Of a stretch of DNA of 64,000 nucleotides, positions 33,150 through 41,586 are shown one piece after another. The first letter of the stretch is position 1. Every line of letters starts with the position of its first letter. The stretch is from Allobogoriella alba (GTDB lineage Bacteria > Actinomycetota > Actinomycetes > Actinomycetales > Actinomycetaceae). Both the position numbers and the translations under genes were made by a program. The DNA is taken from the NCBI RefSeq assembly GCF_042665525.1, contig NZ_JBHTCQ010000002.1, forward strand, positions 558,001 to 622,000. The letters run 5' to 3'. The notes below the pieces were generated by a model. It saw only the letters and a program-made list of their open reading frames with translations, made no database searches and was not told where the DNA came from.

Positions 33150-34124
33150 GTGGAGAACGACGACGACGCCACCACCTGGCACCTCGCCCACCCGAGCGGC
33201 TCCTCGCTGCGGCTCGCCGCGACGGGCGCCACCCTGCTGAGCTGGCAGGTCCCGGGCCCCGACGGGCCGCACGACCTGCTGGACGGCTACACCTCGGCGG
33301 CGGAGCTCGCCGAGCGCGACGGCTACCGCAATGCGGTGCTCGCGCCGTGGTCCAACCGGATCCGGGACTCGCGGTACACCTTCCAGGGTGAGGTGCACGA
33401 CGTGGGGCCGGGCGAGACCGGGATACGCGACGGCCTGCACGGCCTGGTCACCCGGCAGGTGTTCGAGCGCGTCGCCGGCACCGACGGCGCAATCACCGTG
33501 CGGACCTCCATCACGCCCGACACCGGGCCCGGCTACCCGTTCGCCGTCGACCTCGAGGTGACCTACCGGCTGACGGCGGGTCCGGCGGGCGAGCAGGCAC
33601 TCACCGTGGAGATGGACGCGACGAACGTGGGCGACGGCCCTGCGCCGGTGGGGCTGGGCTGGCACCCGTACTTCCGCCTCCCCGGCCACCCCAGCATCGA
33701 CGAGCTCGAGCTGACGATCCCGGCCCGCACCCGCGTCCTCACCGACGCGGGCATCATCCCGTTGCCCGGGGACGAGGCGTTCGAGCCGGTGCAGCCGCCG
33801 GGCGACGTCGGGCTGAGCCCGATCGGGGCGACCGTGCTGGACCAGGCGTTCACGGACCTCCTCCCCGGCCCGGACGGCACGGTGGCGTCGGTGCTGCGCT
33901 CCCCGCGCACCGGCGACACGCTCACACTGTGGCAGCAGGCCGCCGAGGCCAGGATCGTCCACGTGTTCACCGGGGACCTCCTGGCCCGGGACCGCCGGGC
34001 CTCGGTCGCCGTCGAGCCGTGCAGCTTCGGCGGCGACGCCCTCAACCGCGAGACCGAGGCGATGGTGCTGCAGCCGGGCGGGCGTCGTCACCTGCGGGCG
34101 GACGTGGTGTACGAGCGCGGGTGA
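33150..34124 (+). CDS. Aldose 1-epimerase family protein
   Basis: A 324-aa galactose-mutarotase-like protein. Catalytic residues appear in the expected places: a His in GLHGLVTRQVFE, a His in LGWHPYFRLPGH, and a Glu in SVAVEPCSFGGDALNR. It interconverts alpha and beta anomers of hexoses; members of this subfamily may act on glucose-6-phosphate or other sugars. The GTG at 33150 is supported by a -10 at 7 nt. Its last 83 bp overlap the end of the TRAP permease gene on the opposite strand. Confidence 0.85.
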   Translation: MENDDDATTWHLAHPSGSSLRLAATGATLLSWQVPGPDGPHDLLDGYTSAAELAERDGYRNAVLAPWSNRIRDSRYTFQGEVHDVGPGETGIRDGLHGLVTRQVFERVAGTDGAITVRTSITPDTGPGYPFAVDLEVTYRLTAGPAGEQALTVEMDATNVGDGPAPVGLGWHPYFRLPGHPSIDELELTIPARTRVLTDAGIIPLPGDEAFEPVQPPGDVGLSPIGATVLDQAFTDLLPGPDGTVASVLRSPRTGDTLTLWQQAAEARIVHVFTGDLLARDRRASVAVEPCSFGGDALNRETEAMVLQPGGRRHLRADVVYERG

Positions 34125-36042
34125 CCTGCAGCAGGACCGCCACGGCCATCGCCGCCATGCCCGCCACGGAGACGGCCACGGCGGGGTAGATCAGGGCGGC
34201 GCCGCCCACCACCAGCAGGATCCGCTCGAGCGCCGTCGCGCGCACCACGAGGTGACCGGCCAGGCCCGAGGCCAGCGCCAACATGCCCACGAGCACCGTG
34301 ACCAGAGTCAGCGCCAGGTCGAGCGGGTCGGCGTCGACCAGCAGGATGCTCGGCTCCAGGACGAACACGAAGGGCACGAGGAACCCCACGAGGGCGATGC
34401 GCAGCGCCGTCACCCCGGAGCGCATCGGGTTCGCGCCCGCGATGCCGGCACCCGCGTACGCGGCGAGGCACACCGGTGGCGTGATGTCGGCGAGGATCCC
34501 GAAGAAGAAGACGAACAGGTGGGCCGCGACGAGCGGCACGTCGAACTCGTTCAGCAGGATGGGGGCGGCGACCGTCGCCGTGACCACGTAGTTCGCCGTC
34601 GTCGGCAGCCCCATGCCCAGCAGCAGGCAGGCGACCATCGTGAAGAGGAGCACGAGCAGGAAGCTGCCCTGGGCGAGCTCCAGGATGCCGCCCGCCAGCT
34701 TGCCCCCGAGCCCCGTCGCGGTCACCGTGCCGGCGACGATCCCGGCGGTGGCGCACGCCGCGATGACCGGCAGCGCGGTCCGGGCGCCGGCCTCCAGGAC
34801 CCGCACCAGGGCGGCGGGGGACAGACGCGTGTCCTTGCGCAGGAAGCTGAGGACGAGTGCGGCGGCGATGCCCCAGAGGGCGGCGTTCGCCGGCGTCCGT
34901 CCGGACAGCAGGAGGCCGACGATCACCACGAGCGGCAGGAGCAGGTCGAGCCGACGGACGAGGTCGCGTCCCTTCGGCAGCTCGGCGGGCGGAAGGCCGC
35001 GGATCCCGCGCCGCTTGGCCTCGAAGTGCACAGAGAGGAAGACCCCGACGAAGTACAGCACCGCCGGGATGACCGCGAGCACGATGATCTCCCGGTACGG
35101 CACGCCGGTGTACTCGGCCATGATGAACGCCGCAGCGCCCATGATCGGCGGCATGAGCTGGCCGCCGGTCGACGCCGACGCCTCGGTGGCGGCCGCGACG
35201 TGCGGCCGGAAGCCTGCCCGCTTCATGATCGGGATGGTGAACGACCCCGAGGCGACCGTGTTGGCCACCGAGGACACGGAGACCATGCCCTGCAGGCCGC
35301 TGGCCACCACCGCCGCCTTCGCCGGCCCTCCGGCGTAGCGCCCCGTCGCCCGGAAGGCGAGGTCGTTGAAGAACCCGCCGATGTTGGTCCGGATGAGGAC
35401 CACGGCGAACAGCAGGAACAGGAAGATGAACGTCGAGGAGACCTGGATCGGCGTGCCGAAGATCGACCGTGCGGTGAAGAACGTCTCGACGGCGAAGGTG
35501 TCCCAGTCGCGCCCGCGGTGCGGGAAGACGGGGGAGTGGTTCCCGAAGATCCCGTACAGGATCGCGACCGCGGCGATGATGACGATCGGCAGGCCCACGC
35601 AGCGCCGGGTGGCCTCCAGGACCAGCAGGATCCCCGCGACGGCCACCGCGTGGTCCAGGTCGCTGTAGCCGAGGATGCGGACCTGCGTGCCGGTGATCCA
35701 GTCGTACTGCACGACGATGTACAGGTTCGCGCCCAGCGCCGCCAGGGACAGCGCCACGTCGTACCACGGCACCCCGCGACGGTTCGGCAGGCGCTTGCTC
35801 GCCGGGTACAGCAGGAAGATGAGCGAGGTGGCGCCCGCGAGGTGGATCGCACCCTGCACGAGGGAGGCGCGGGAGCCGAACAGGCCGGTGAAGAGCTGGA
35901 AGAGCGTGAGGGCGACGGACAGGCCGCCGATCAGCCAGGCCCACCAGCCGAGGTCCGTGCGGAACCGGCTCGCCGTGTCGTGCTCGCGCAGGACCTCCTC
36001 GGTGCGTCCCGCCCCGTGCGCCACCGTGTCGCTCCCAGCCAC
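34042..36042 (-). CDS. TRAP transporter fused permease (TAXI-type, 4TM/12TM)
   Basis: A 666-aa fused small and large TRAP permease. The first third has four membrane segments; the rest is the DctM-like part with SSVANTVASGSFTIPIMKRAGFRPHVAAATEASASTGGQLMPPIMGAAAF, the family signature, and GMGLPTTANYVV. It imports an organic acid with a sodium or proton gradient together with the TAXI receptor encoded upstream. The GTG at 36042 lies 1 nt after the receptor stop. The C-terminal tail after the last segment (about residue 645) is Arg/Pro/Ala-rich and is encoded within the region that overlaps the epimerase gene. Confidence 0.9.
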   Translation of the reverse strand: MAGSDTVAHGAGRTEEVLREHDTASRFRTDLGWWAWLIGGLSVALTLFQLFTGLFGSRASLVQGAIHLAGATSLIFLLYPASKRLPNRRGVPWYDVALSLAALGANLYIVVQYDWITGTQVRILGYSDLDHAVAVAGILLVLEATRRCVGLPIVIIAAVAILYGIFGNHSPVFPHRGRDWDTFAVETFFTARSIFGTPIQVSSTFIFLFLLFAVVLIRTNIGGFFNDLAFRATGRYAGGPAKAAVVASGLQGMVSVSSVANTVASGSFTIPIMKRAGFRPHVAAATEASASTGGQLMPPIMGAAAFIMAEYTGVPYREIIVLAVIPAVLYFVGVFLSVHFEAKRRGIRGLPPAELPKGRDLVRRLDLLLPLVVIVGLLLSGRTPANAALWGIAAALVLSFLRKDTRLSPAALVRVLEAGARTALPVIAACATAGIVAGTVTATGLGGKLAGGILELAQGSFLLVLLFTMVACLLLGMGLPTTANYVVTATVAAPILLNEFDVPLVAAHLFVFFFGILADITPPVCLAAYAGAGIAGANPMRSGVTALRIALVGFLVPFVFVLEPSILLVDADPLDLALTLVTVLVGMLALASGLAGHLVVRATALERILLVVGGAALIYPAVAVSVAGMAAMAVAVLLQVTRARTPRPPAGDDARPAAAPSPRSRG

Positions 36043-36043
36043 G

Positions 36044-37033
36044 TCAGAGGACGCCCTGCTCCTCGTAGTACTGCTCGGCCCCGGGGTGCAGCGGGATGTC
36101 ACCCTGCCCCACCAGTGCCTCCTCGACCGTGATGAGGTCGCTCTGCGGCAGGGTGATGTCGCCGGCGTTCTCGTACACCGCGCGGGTGAGGTCGTACCCG
36201 AGCTCCGGGCTCACCTGGGTCGTGGAGGCGACCAGGGCGGCGAACACGGACAGCGTCGTGACGTCCTCCTCGAGGAAGTCGTAGGTGCCGGCCGCCAAGG
36301 TGTAGGTCGCGAAGTTCGTGTCCGCGGCGATCTCCTCCGCGATGTCCGGCTCCACGGGCAGGAGCCGCACGTCGTTGGTCGCGGCAAGCTCGTTGAGCGC
36401 GCTCGACGGCGTGCCGATCACGAAGATCGAGGCGTCGAGGTTGCCGTCCTGGAGCAGGCCCTGCGCGTCACCGAACTCCTCCTCGAAGGGTTCGTACTCG
36501 CCGGCCTCGATGCCGTAGGCGGACAGGATGGCCTCGGCGACCGCACGCGTCCCGCTCCCCGGCGGGCCGACGGCGATCCGCTCGCCCTCGAGGTCGGCAA
36601 CCGACTCGTACCCGGAGTCCGCGAGCGTGATGATGTGCGCCGCCTCCGGGTAGAGCTTTCCGATCCAGCCGACGTTGTCGACCGCCGCCCCCTGGAAGTC
36701 CCCGGTCCCGGCGACCGCCGAGATGGCGGTGTCGTTCTGGGTCAGGCCGAGCTGCATCTCGCCCTGGTAGATCTGGCCGAGGTTCTCCACCGACGCCCCG
36801 GTCTCGATCGCGTTGACCGTGACCCCCTGGATGTTCTCCTCGAAGATGTTCGCGTACTCGGTTCCCAGCGGGTAGTAGGTACCGGAGGCCCCGCCGGTGC
36901 CGAAGGTCAGGCTGGTGAGGAAGTCCTGGCCGCCGCCTTCTCCGCCACCCTGGCCGCCGTCGTTGTTGCACGCGGCCAACGCCACGACCGTCGCCCCCGC
37001 CGCCAACGTGGCCGCCATCCGTCGAACCCGCAT
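36044..37033 (-). CDS. TAXI family TRAP transporter solute-binding lipoprotein
   Basis: A 329-aa secreted receptor. The signal MRVRRMAATLAAGATVVALAAC gives lipidated Cys22, followed by a Gly-rich linker. The TAXI family begins with LTFGTGGASGTYYPLGTEYANIFEE and continues with NLGQIYQGEMQLGLTQNDTAISAVAG and GERIAVGPPGSGTRAVAEAILSAYGI. It captures substrate (unknown; glutamate-like or aromatic acids in other species) for the fused permease downstream. GAGGAGG precedes the ATG. TAGGGT (37097-37092) is a likely -10. Confidence 0.92.
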   Translation of the reverse strand: MRVRRMAATLAAGATVVALAACNNDGGQGGGEGGGQDFLTSLTFGTGGASGTYYPLGTEYANIFEENIQGVTVNAIETGASVENLGQIYQGEMQLGLTQNDTAISAVAGTGDFQGAAVDNVGWIGKLYPEAAHIITLADSGYESVADLEGERIAVGPPGSGTRAVAEAILSAYGIEAGEYEPFEEEFGDAQGLLQDGNLDASIFVIGTPSSALNELAATNDVRLLPVEPDIAEEIAADTNFATYTLAAGTYDFLEEDVTTLSVFAALVASTTQVSPELGYDLTRAVYENAGDITLPQSDLITVEEALVGQGDIPLHPGAEQYYEEQGVL

Positions 37034-37091
37034 CGATCTCCTCCTCGACACCGCGGGGCCGCTCGGGTCGCGCCCCCCGCACCGGTCGCTC

Positions 37092-37097
37092 ACCCTA
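37092..37097 (-). promoter_or_regulatory. -10 hexamer TAGGGT of the TRAP operon
   Basis: TAGGGT on the minus strand lies about 60 bp before the receptor ATG at 37033, which has its own GAGGAGG site. Confidence 0.35.
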
Positions 37098-37230
37098 ACG
37101 TCGGCCCCGGCGCCGGCGGCCGCCCGTTACTGAATCGTCACCTGGCCGTCCCCCCGGCGTCCGTGCCGCCGTGATGACACCGTGTCCACAGCGGGGCGGC
37201 GGCGCCCGTCGCGGCGCCGCCCAGACGACC

Positions 37231-37236
37231 TACCGT
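37231..37236 (+). promoter_or_regulatory. -10 hexamer TACCGT of comEA, leaderless type
   Basis: TACCGT is followed by 7 nt and the GTG at 37244. There is no Shine-Dalgarno sequence. Confidence 0.5.
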
Positions 37237-37243
37237 CGCCCGC

Positions 37244-38056
37244 GTGGAGGCACGTCGGTACGAGCGGGGGACACGGCTCCGCGCCCTCGCGTCCGCCGCG
37301 TACACGGCGAGCGCAGGTCATCTGGAGGTGACGCCCGAGGACGACGTCATCCCCGCACGCCGTCGGTGGGTGCCGACCCTGCGGGGCGCCGTGGTCGCCG
37401 GGCTGGGTGTGCTGGCGCTCGGGGCCGTGCTGGCCGGCCTGGCGTGGCTCGGCCGCCCCGCGGACCCGGTACCGCTCCCGGCAGGACCTTCGGTGGGTGC
37501 CGGCCTGCCGCAGTCGCCTGGCGCCGCGGCGAGCCCCGGACCGACGAGCGAGATCACCGGGCCTGACGCCGGGGTGGGTGCGAGCCCTGCGGACGCGGCC
37601 ACCGAGGCCGGGAGCGTCGTCGTGCACGTGGCGGGCGAGGTCCGCGAACCGGGTGTGGTCGAGCTGCCTGGCGGCTCCCGCGTGGCCGACGCCGTCGAGG
37701 CGGCAGGTGGTGCCCGGCAGGAGGCGGACCTGGGCGCGGTGAACCTCGCCCGGGTGCTCGTCGACGGCGAGCAGGTCTACGTGCCGCTGGTCGGCGAGGC
37801 GGCGCCCCCCGCCGACGCCGGGGCGGCGGGGCTGGATCCCGGTGGCGCGGCGGGCGCTGCCGGGGGGCTAGTGAACCTCAACACCGCCACGGCGGCGGAG
37901 CTGGAGGAGCTGCCCGGGATCGGACCGGCCCTGGCCGCGAGCATCCTCGAGTGGCGCGATCTCAACGGGGCCTTCGCCACCGTGGAGGACCTCGACCTGG
38001 TCTCCGGGATCGGACCGGCCACCATGGAGGAGCTGCGCCCCCTGGTGACGGTGTGA
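37244..38056 (+). CDS. comEA: ComEA family DNA-binding protein
   Basis: A 270-aa membrane-anchored protein. One membrane segment is at about residues 48-68, followed by a Pro/Gly/Ala linker. A SLBB domain (VVVHVAGEVREPGVVELPGGSRVADAVEAAGGA, about 124-156) and a helix-hairpin-helix pair (LVNLNTATAAELEELPGIGPALAASILEWRDLNGAF then LVSGIGPATMEELRP) follow. ComEA binds incoming double-stranded DNA at the cell surface during uptake. It overlaps comEC by 4 bp. The GTG start is set by the -10 at 7 nt. Confidence 0.92.
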   Translation: MEARRYERGTRLRALASAAYTASAGHLEVTPEDDVIPARRRWVPTLRGAVVAGLGVLALGAVLAGLAWLGRPADPVPLPAGPSVGAGLPQSPGAAASPGPTSEITGPDAGVGASPADAATEAGSVVVHVAGEVREPGVVELPGGSRVADAVEAAGGARQEADLGAVNLARVLVDGEQVYVPLVGEAAPPADAGAAGLDPGGAAGAAGGLVNLNTATAAELEELPGIGPALAASILEWRDLNGAFATVEDLDLVSGIGPATMEELRPLVTV

Positions 38057-40476
38057 GGCGGCCGGCGGTCAGCGATGCCGGCCCGCCGCCCGTGCCGGTG
38101 GACGCCCGGCTGGTGCCGGCCGCGCTGCTCGCCTGGGTGGCCGCCTTCGGGGCGGTCGCGGCCGCACCGGCCACATCGCTGGCGGCGGCCGGTGTCGGAG
38201 TCACGCTGGCCCTCGCGGCGCTCGGGATGCTGGTGGCGGAACGTCGTCGACCGTTCCGTGCGCGGCACCGCGCCGTCTCCCGCACACCGCCGGCGGGTGC
38301 GCTGCTGCTGTCCGCTCTGGTCGTCACCGCGGTGCTCCTCTCCGCGGCGGCCCAGGTGCACGGCCGAGCCACTGGCCTGCTGGCGGAGCTGAGCGAGCTC
38401 GGAGCGAGCGCCGTGGTCACGGGCCGTGTCGCCGCCGAGCCCCGGGCCGTCGCGGCACGCGAGTGGGAGACGGCGGGCCGGTACCGCGTGGTGCTGACCG
38501 TCTCCGAGGCCGCTGGGCGTGGCCGGACCGGCACCGTGCGGGCGCCGGTCGTCGTGCTCGGCCCGGCCGCGTGGGGCGAGGTGGTGCTCGGCGACCAGGT
38601 GCGCGTGCGGGGCGCGCCGGTCGCGACGGAGCCCGGTGATGATGCGGCGGCGCTGGTCTTCACCGAGGACGCACCGGAGCGGCTCGACGACCCGCCGTGG
38701 CACCTGCGGCCCGTGGTGACGCTCCGCGCAGCGCTGCGCGGCGTCACCGCGGGCCTGCCCCCGCAGGGCCGCGGCCTGGTGCCGGGCATCGCGATCGGGG
38801 ACGACCGGGAGCTGCCCGCGTCGCTCGCCGAGGACATGCGGGCGACCTCCCTGACCCACCTGACTGCGGTCTCCGGCGCCCACGTCGCGATCCTGCTCGG
38901 CGCCGTCCTGGCGGTGTGCGTGTGGCTGCCGCGCCGTGCCAGGGTGGCCGCCGGCGTCGTGGCGCTCGTCGGTTTCGTCGCGCTGGTGCGGCCCGAGCCG
39001 AGCGTCGTGCGGTCGGCCGCCATGGGCGCCGTGGTGCTCGCCGGGCTGCTGCTCGGCCGCCCGGCGCGGGCCCTGCCCGCGCTGTGCTCGGCCGTCGTGG
39101 TGCTCCTCCTCGTCGACCCCTGGCTGGCGCGGTCCTTCGGCTTCGCGCTCTCGGCGCTCGCCACCGCCGGCCTGGTCCTGCTCGCGCGGCCCTGGGGCCG
39201 GTGGCTCTCCCACGTGGTACCCCGGTGGGTGGCGACGGGGGTGTCGGTCCCGGCCGCCGCGCAGGCCGCCTGCGCCCCGGTGGTCCTGCTGCTCGAGCCC
39301 GCGGTGGCGCTGTACGCCGTCCCGGCGAACCTCATGGCGGCTCCGGCCGTGCCGCCCGCCACCGTCCTCGGGGTGGGCGCCACGATGGTGGCGCCGTGGT
39401 GGCCCGCCGCGGCCGAGGCGATGGCGTGGGCGGCGGCCGGGTGCACGTGGTGGATCGCCCTCTCGGCGCAGACCTTCGCCGCACTGCCGGGAGCCCAGCT
39501 GGCATGGCCCGGCAGCGTCGGCGGCGCCGTCGTGCTCGCCGCGGCGACCGTCACGCTCGTGCTCGTGCTCGCCCGCGCCGGCCCGCCCCGGGCCGGGCCG
39601 TGGGTGCCCGCCTGCGGCCTCACCCTGCTGGTGCTGCTCGCCCCCGGGCCGCGGGAGGCCGTGACCGGGATCCTGCCCGGCGCCGGACCGCCGGAGAGCT
39701 GGGTGGCGGTGCAGTGCGACGTCGGTCAGGGCGGCGCCTTCCTGCTCCGGTCCGGTCCGGAGTCCGCGGTCATGGTGGACGTCGGCGAACCGGGCTCCGG
39801 GGCCACGCAGTGCCTCCGGGACGCCGGCGTGCGGCGGCTCGACCTCCTGGTGCTCACCCATCCGCACGCCGACCACGTCGGCGCCCTCCCGGAGGTGCTC
39901 GAGGAGGTGGCGGTCACCCGCGCCCTGGTGGGACCGGGGGTCGAGCCGGCCGCGACGGTGCACGCGGTGGAGACCCAGCTCGCCCGGGCCGGGATCCCCA
40001 CCGAGGCCGCGACCGCGGACGGTGCGGCGGCCACAGGCCGCGCGGGCGACGTCGCCTGGCAGGTGCTGTGGCCCACGTCCGTCGCGGCCCGCACGCTCTC
40101 GGCCGACGCGGTCAACGACGCCTCGCTCGTGGTCCGGCTCGCCGCGCCGCACGTCGAGGCCGTGGCCCTCGGTGACGTCGAGCTCGACGGGCAGGCCGGC
40201 GTCGTGCGCGCGCTGGTCCGCGAGCCCGTCCGGCCGGACGTCGTGGTCATGGCGCACCACGGTTCACCGCGGCAGGTGCCGGCTCTCGCCGACGCACTGG
40301 CGCCGCGGCTGACCGTGGTGAGCGTCGGCGCGGACAACGACTACGGCCACCCGGACGCCGACGCGGTCACGATGTACGCCCGGCACGGCACCGTGCTCCG
40401 GACCGACCTGTGCGGCCCGATCACCCTCGTGGGGCGCGCGGGCGAGCTGGCGACCGTGTCGGGTTGCGGGCCGTGA
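38053..40476 (+). CDS. comEC: ComEC/Rec2 family DNA uptake channel
   Basis: An 807-aa protein. Many membrane segments lie between residues 15 and 550, including the competence domain with ATSLTHLTAVSGAHVAILLGA and RPEPSVVRSAAMGAVVLAG. The C-terminal part (about 555-807) is a metallo-beta-lactamase domain with LVLTHPHADHVGALPEVL (HxHxDH) and VVMAHHGSPRQ, intact as a probable nuclease. It is expected to carry single-stranded DNA across the membrane. GTG start overlaps the comEA stop. The channel and nuclease motifs are complete, so the uptake step may be functional. Confidence 0.92.
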   Translation: MRRPAVSDAGPPPVPVDARLVPAALLAWVAAFGAVAAAPATSLAAAGVGVTLALAALGMLVAERRRPFRARHRAVSRTPPAGALLLSALVVTAVLLSAAAQVHGRATGLLAELSELGASAVVTGRVAAEPRAVAAREWETAGRYRVVLTVSEAAGRGRTGTVRAPVVVLGPAAWGEVVLGDQVRVRGAPVATEPGDDAAALVFTEDAPERLDDPPWHLRPVVTLRAALRGVTAGLPPQGRGLVPGIAIGDDRELPASLAEDMRATSLTHLTAVSGAHVAILLGAVLAVCVWLPRRARVAAGVVALVGFVALVRPEPSVVRSAAMGAVVLAGLLLGRPARALPALCSAVVVLLLVDPWLARSFGFALSALATAGLVLLARPWGRWLSHVVPRWVATGVSVPAAAQAACAPVVLLLEPAVALYAVPANLMAAPAVPPATVLGVGATMVAPWWPAAAEAMAWAAAGCTWWIALSAQTFAALPGAQLAWPGSVGGAVVLAAATVTLVLVLARAGPPRAGPWVPACGLTLLVLLAPGPREAVTGILPGAGPPESWVAVQCDVGQGGAFLLRSGPESAVMVDVGEPGSGATQCLRDAGVRRLDLLVLTHPHADHVGALPEVLEEVAVTRALVGPGVEPAATVHAVETQLARAGIPTEAATADGAAATGRAGDVAWQVLWPTSVAARTLSADAVNDASLVVRLAAPHVEAVALGDVELDGQAGVVRALVREPVRPDVVVMAHHGSPRQVPALADALAPRLTVVSVGADNDYGHPDADAVTMYARHGTVLRTDLCGPITLVGRAGELATVSGCGP

Positions 40477-40493
40477 GCGTGGGCGGGCGTGCG

Positions 40494-40499
40494 TACGCT
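40494..40499 (+). promoter_or_regulatory. -10 hexamer TACGCT of holA, leaderless type
   Basis: TACGCT is followed by 6 nt and the GTG at 40506. It supports the shorter of two possible holA starts. Confidence 0.5.
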
Positions 40500-40505
40500 T
40501 GGCAC

Positions 40506-41507
40506 GTGCCCCCCACTCGCCGCCGCCCGCGTTCCCCGGGCCTGACCTGGGACCGCGCCGAGCTGGCGCCGGTGGTCCTCGTCCGGGGACCCGAGGGACT
40601 GCTCGCCGACCGTGCGCTGAGCCGGTTGCTCGCCCAGGCGCGTGAACGGGACCCGCAGGTCGAGACCACCCGGCTGGACGCCGCGGCGTACGAGTCCGGG
40701 CAGCTCGAGATGTACGCCAGCCCGTCGCTCTTCGGGGAGCGCCGCTGCGTCGTGGTGGACGGCGCCGAGGCCATGACCGACGCGTTCCTGGCCGACGCGC
40801 TGTCCTACCTCGAGTCGGTTCCCGACGACGTGTGGCTCATCGTCCGGCACAACGGGGGAGCCCGCGGCAAGAAGCTCCTCGACGCCGTGGCCGGTGGCGG
40901 GCACCCGGTGGTGGTCTGCGACCCCGTCAAGCGGGACGCCGACAAGGCAGACCTGGTCCGCGGGGACTTCGCGCGTGCCCGGCGCCGCATCGAGCCGGAC
41001 GCCGTCCAGGCGCTCGTCGAGGCCACCGGGGCGGACCTGCGTGAGCTCGCGGCGGCGACCAGCCAGCTGATCGCGGACACCAGCGGCACCGTCACGTCCG
41101 AGACCGTGCTGCGCTACCACGGCGGCCGGGTCGAGGCCACCGGCTTCGCCGTCGCGGACGCGGCCGTCGCCGGTGACGCCGGCCAGGCCGTGACGTTGCT
41201 CCGGCACGCCGTGACCACCGGGACCGGGCCCGTGCCCGTCGTCGCTGCCCTGGCACTCAAGCTGCGCACGCTCGCGAAGGTCGCGGCCACCCGCGGCCGC
41301 TCGGGCGTCAGCGTCGACGAGCTCGGCCTGGCGCCCTGGCAGGTGGACCGGGCGCGCCGCGAGCTGAACCGCTGGACGCCCGAAGGGCTCGCCGACGCGA
41401 TCACCGCCGTCGCTGCGGCCGATGCCGAGGTCAAGGGCCTCGGGCGGGACCCGGTCTTCGCCGTCGAGCGGGCGATCCTGCGGATCACCGCTGCGCGGGG
41501 CCGCTGA
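40506..41507 (+). CDS. holA: DNA polymerase III subunit delta
   Basis: A 333-aa clamp-loader delta subunit. It opens the beta sliding clamp with gamma/tau and delta-prime. The typical fold is seen in APVVLVRGPEGLLADRALSRLL, LDAAAYESGQLEMYASPSLFGERRCVVVDGAE, VWLIVRHNGGARGKKLLDAV and the C-terminal VFAVERAILRI. There is no intact Walker A, as expected for delta. The GTG at 40506 follows a -10 at 6 nt. The order comEA-comEC-holA-rpsT is standard in actinobacteria. Confidence 0.92.
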   Translation: MPPTRRRPRSPGLTWDRAELAPVVLVRGPEGLLADRALSRLLAQARERDPQVETTRLDAAAYESGQLEMYASPSLFGERRCVVVDGAEAMTDAFLADALSYLESVPDDVWLIVRHNGGARGKKLLDAVAGGGHPVVVCDPVKRDADKADLVRGDFARARRRIEPDAVQALVEATGADLRELAAATSQLIADTSGTVTSETVLRYHGGRVEATGFAVADAAVAGDAGQAVTLLRHAVTTGTGPVPVVAALALKLRTLAKVAATRGRSGVSVDELGLAPWQVDRARRELNRWTPEGLADAITAVAAADAEVKGLGRDPVFAVERAILRITAARGR

Positions 41508-41586
41508 CCCGAGCGTTCACCTCTGCGTCACCGGACACACCGCGCCCCGTCGTCACCCCGACACCTCGTCGCGGGACCGTATCCGT

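Noticed and set aside
37777..40260. An 827-codon open frame antisense to comEC
   Set aside because: It has no domain signature and mirrors the coding bias of comEC.
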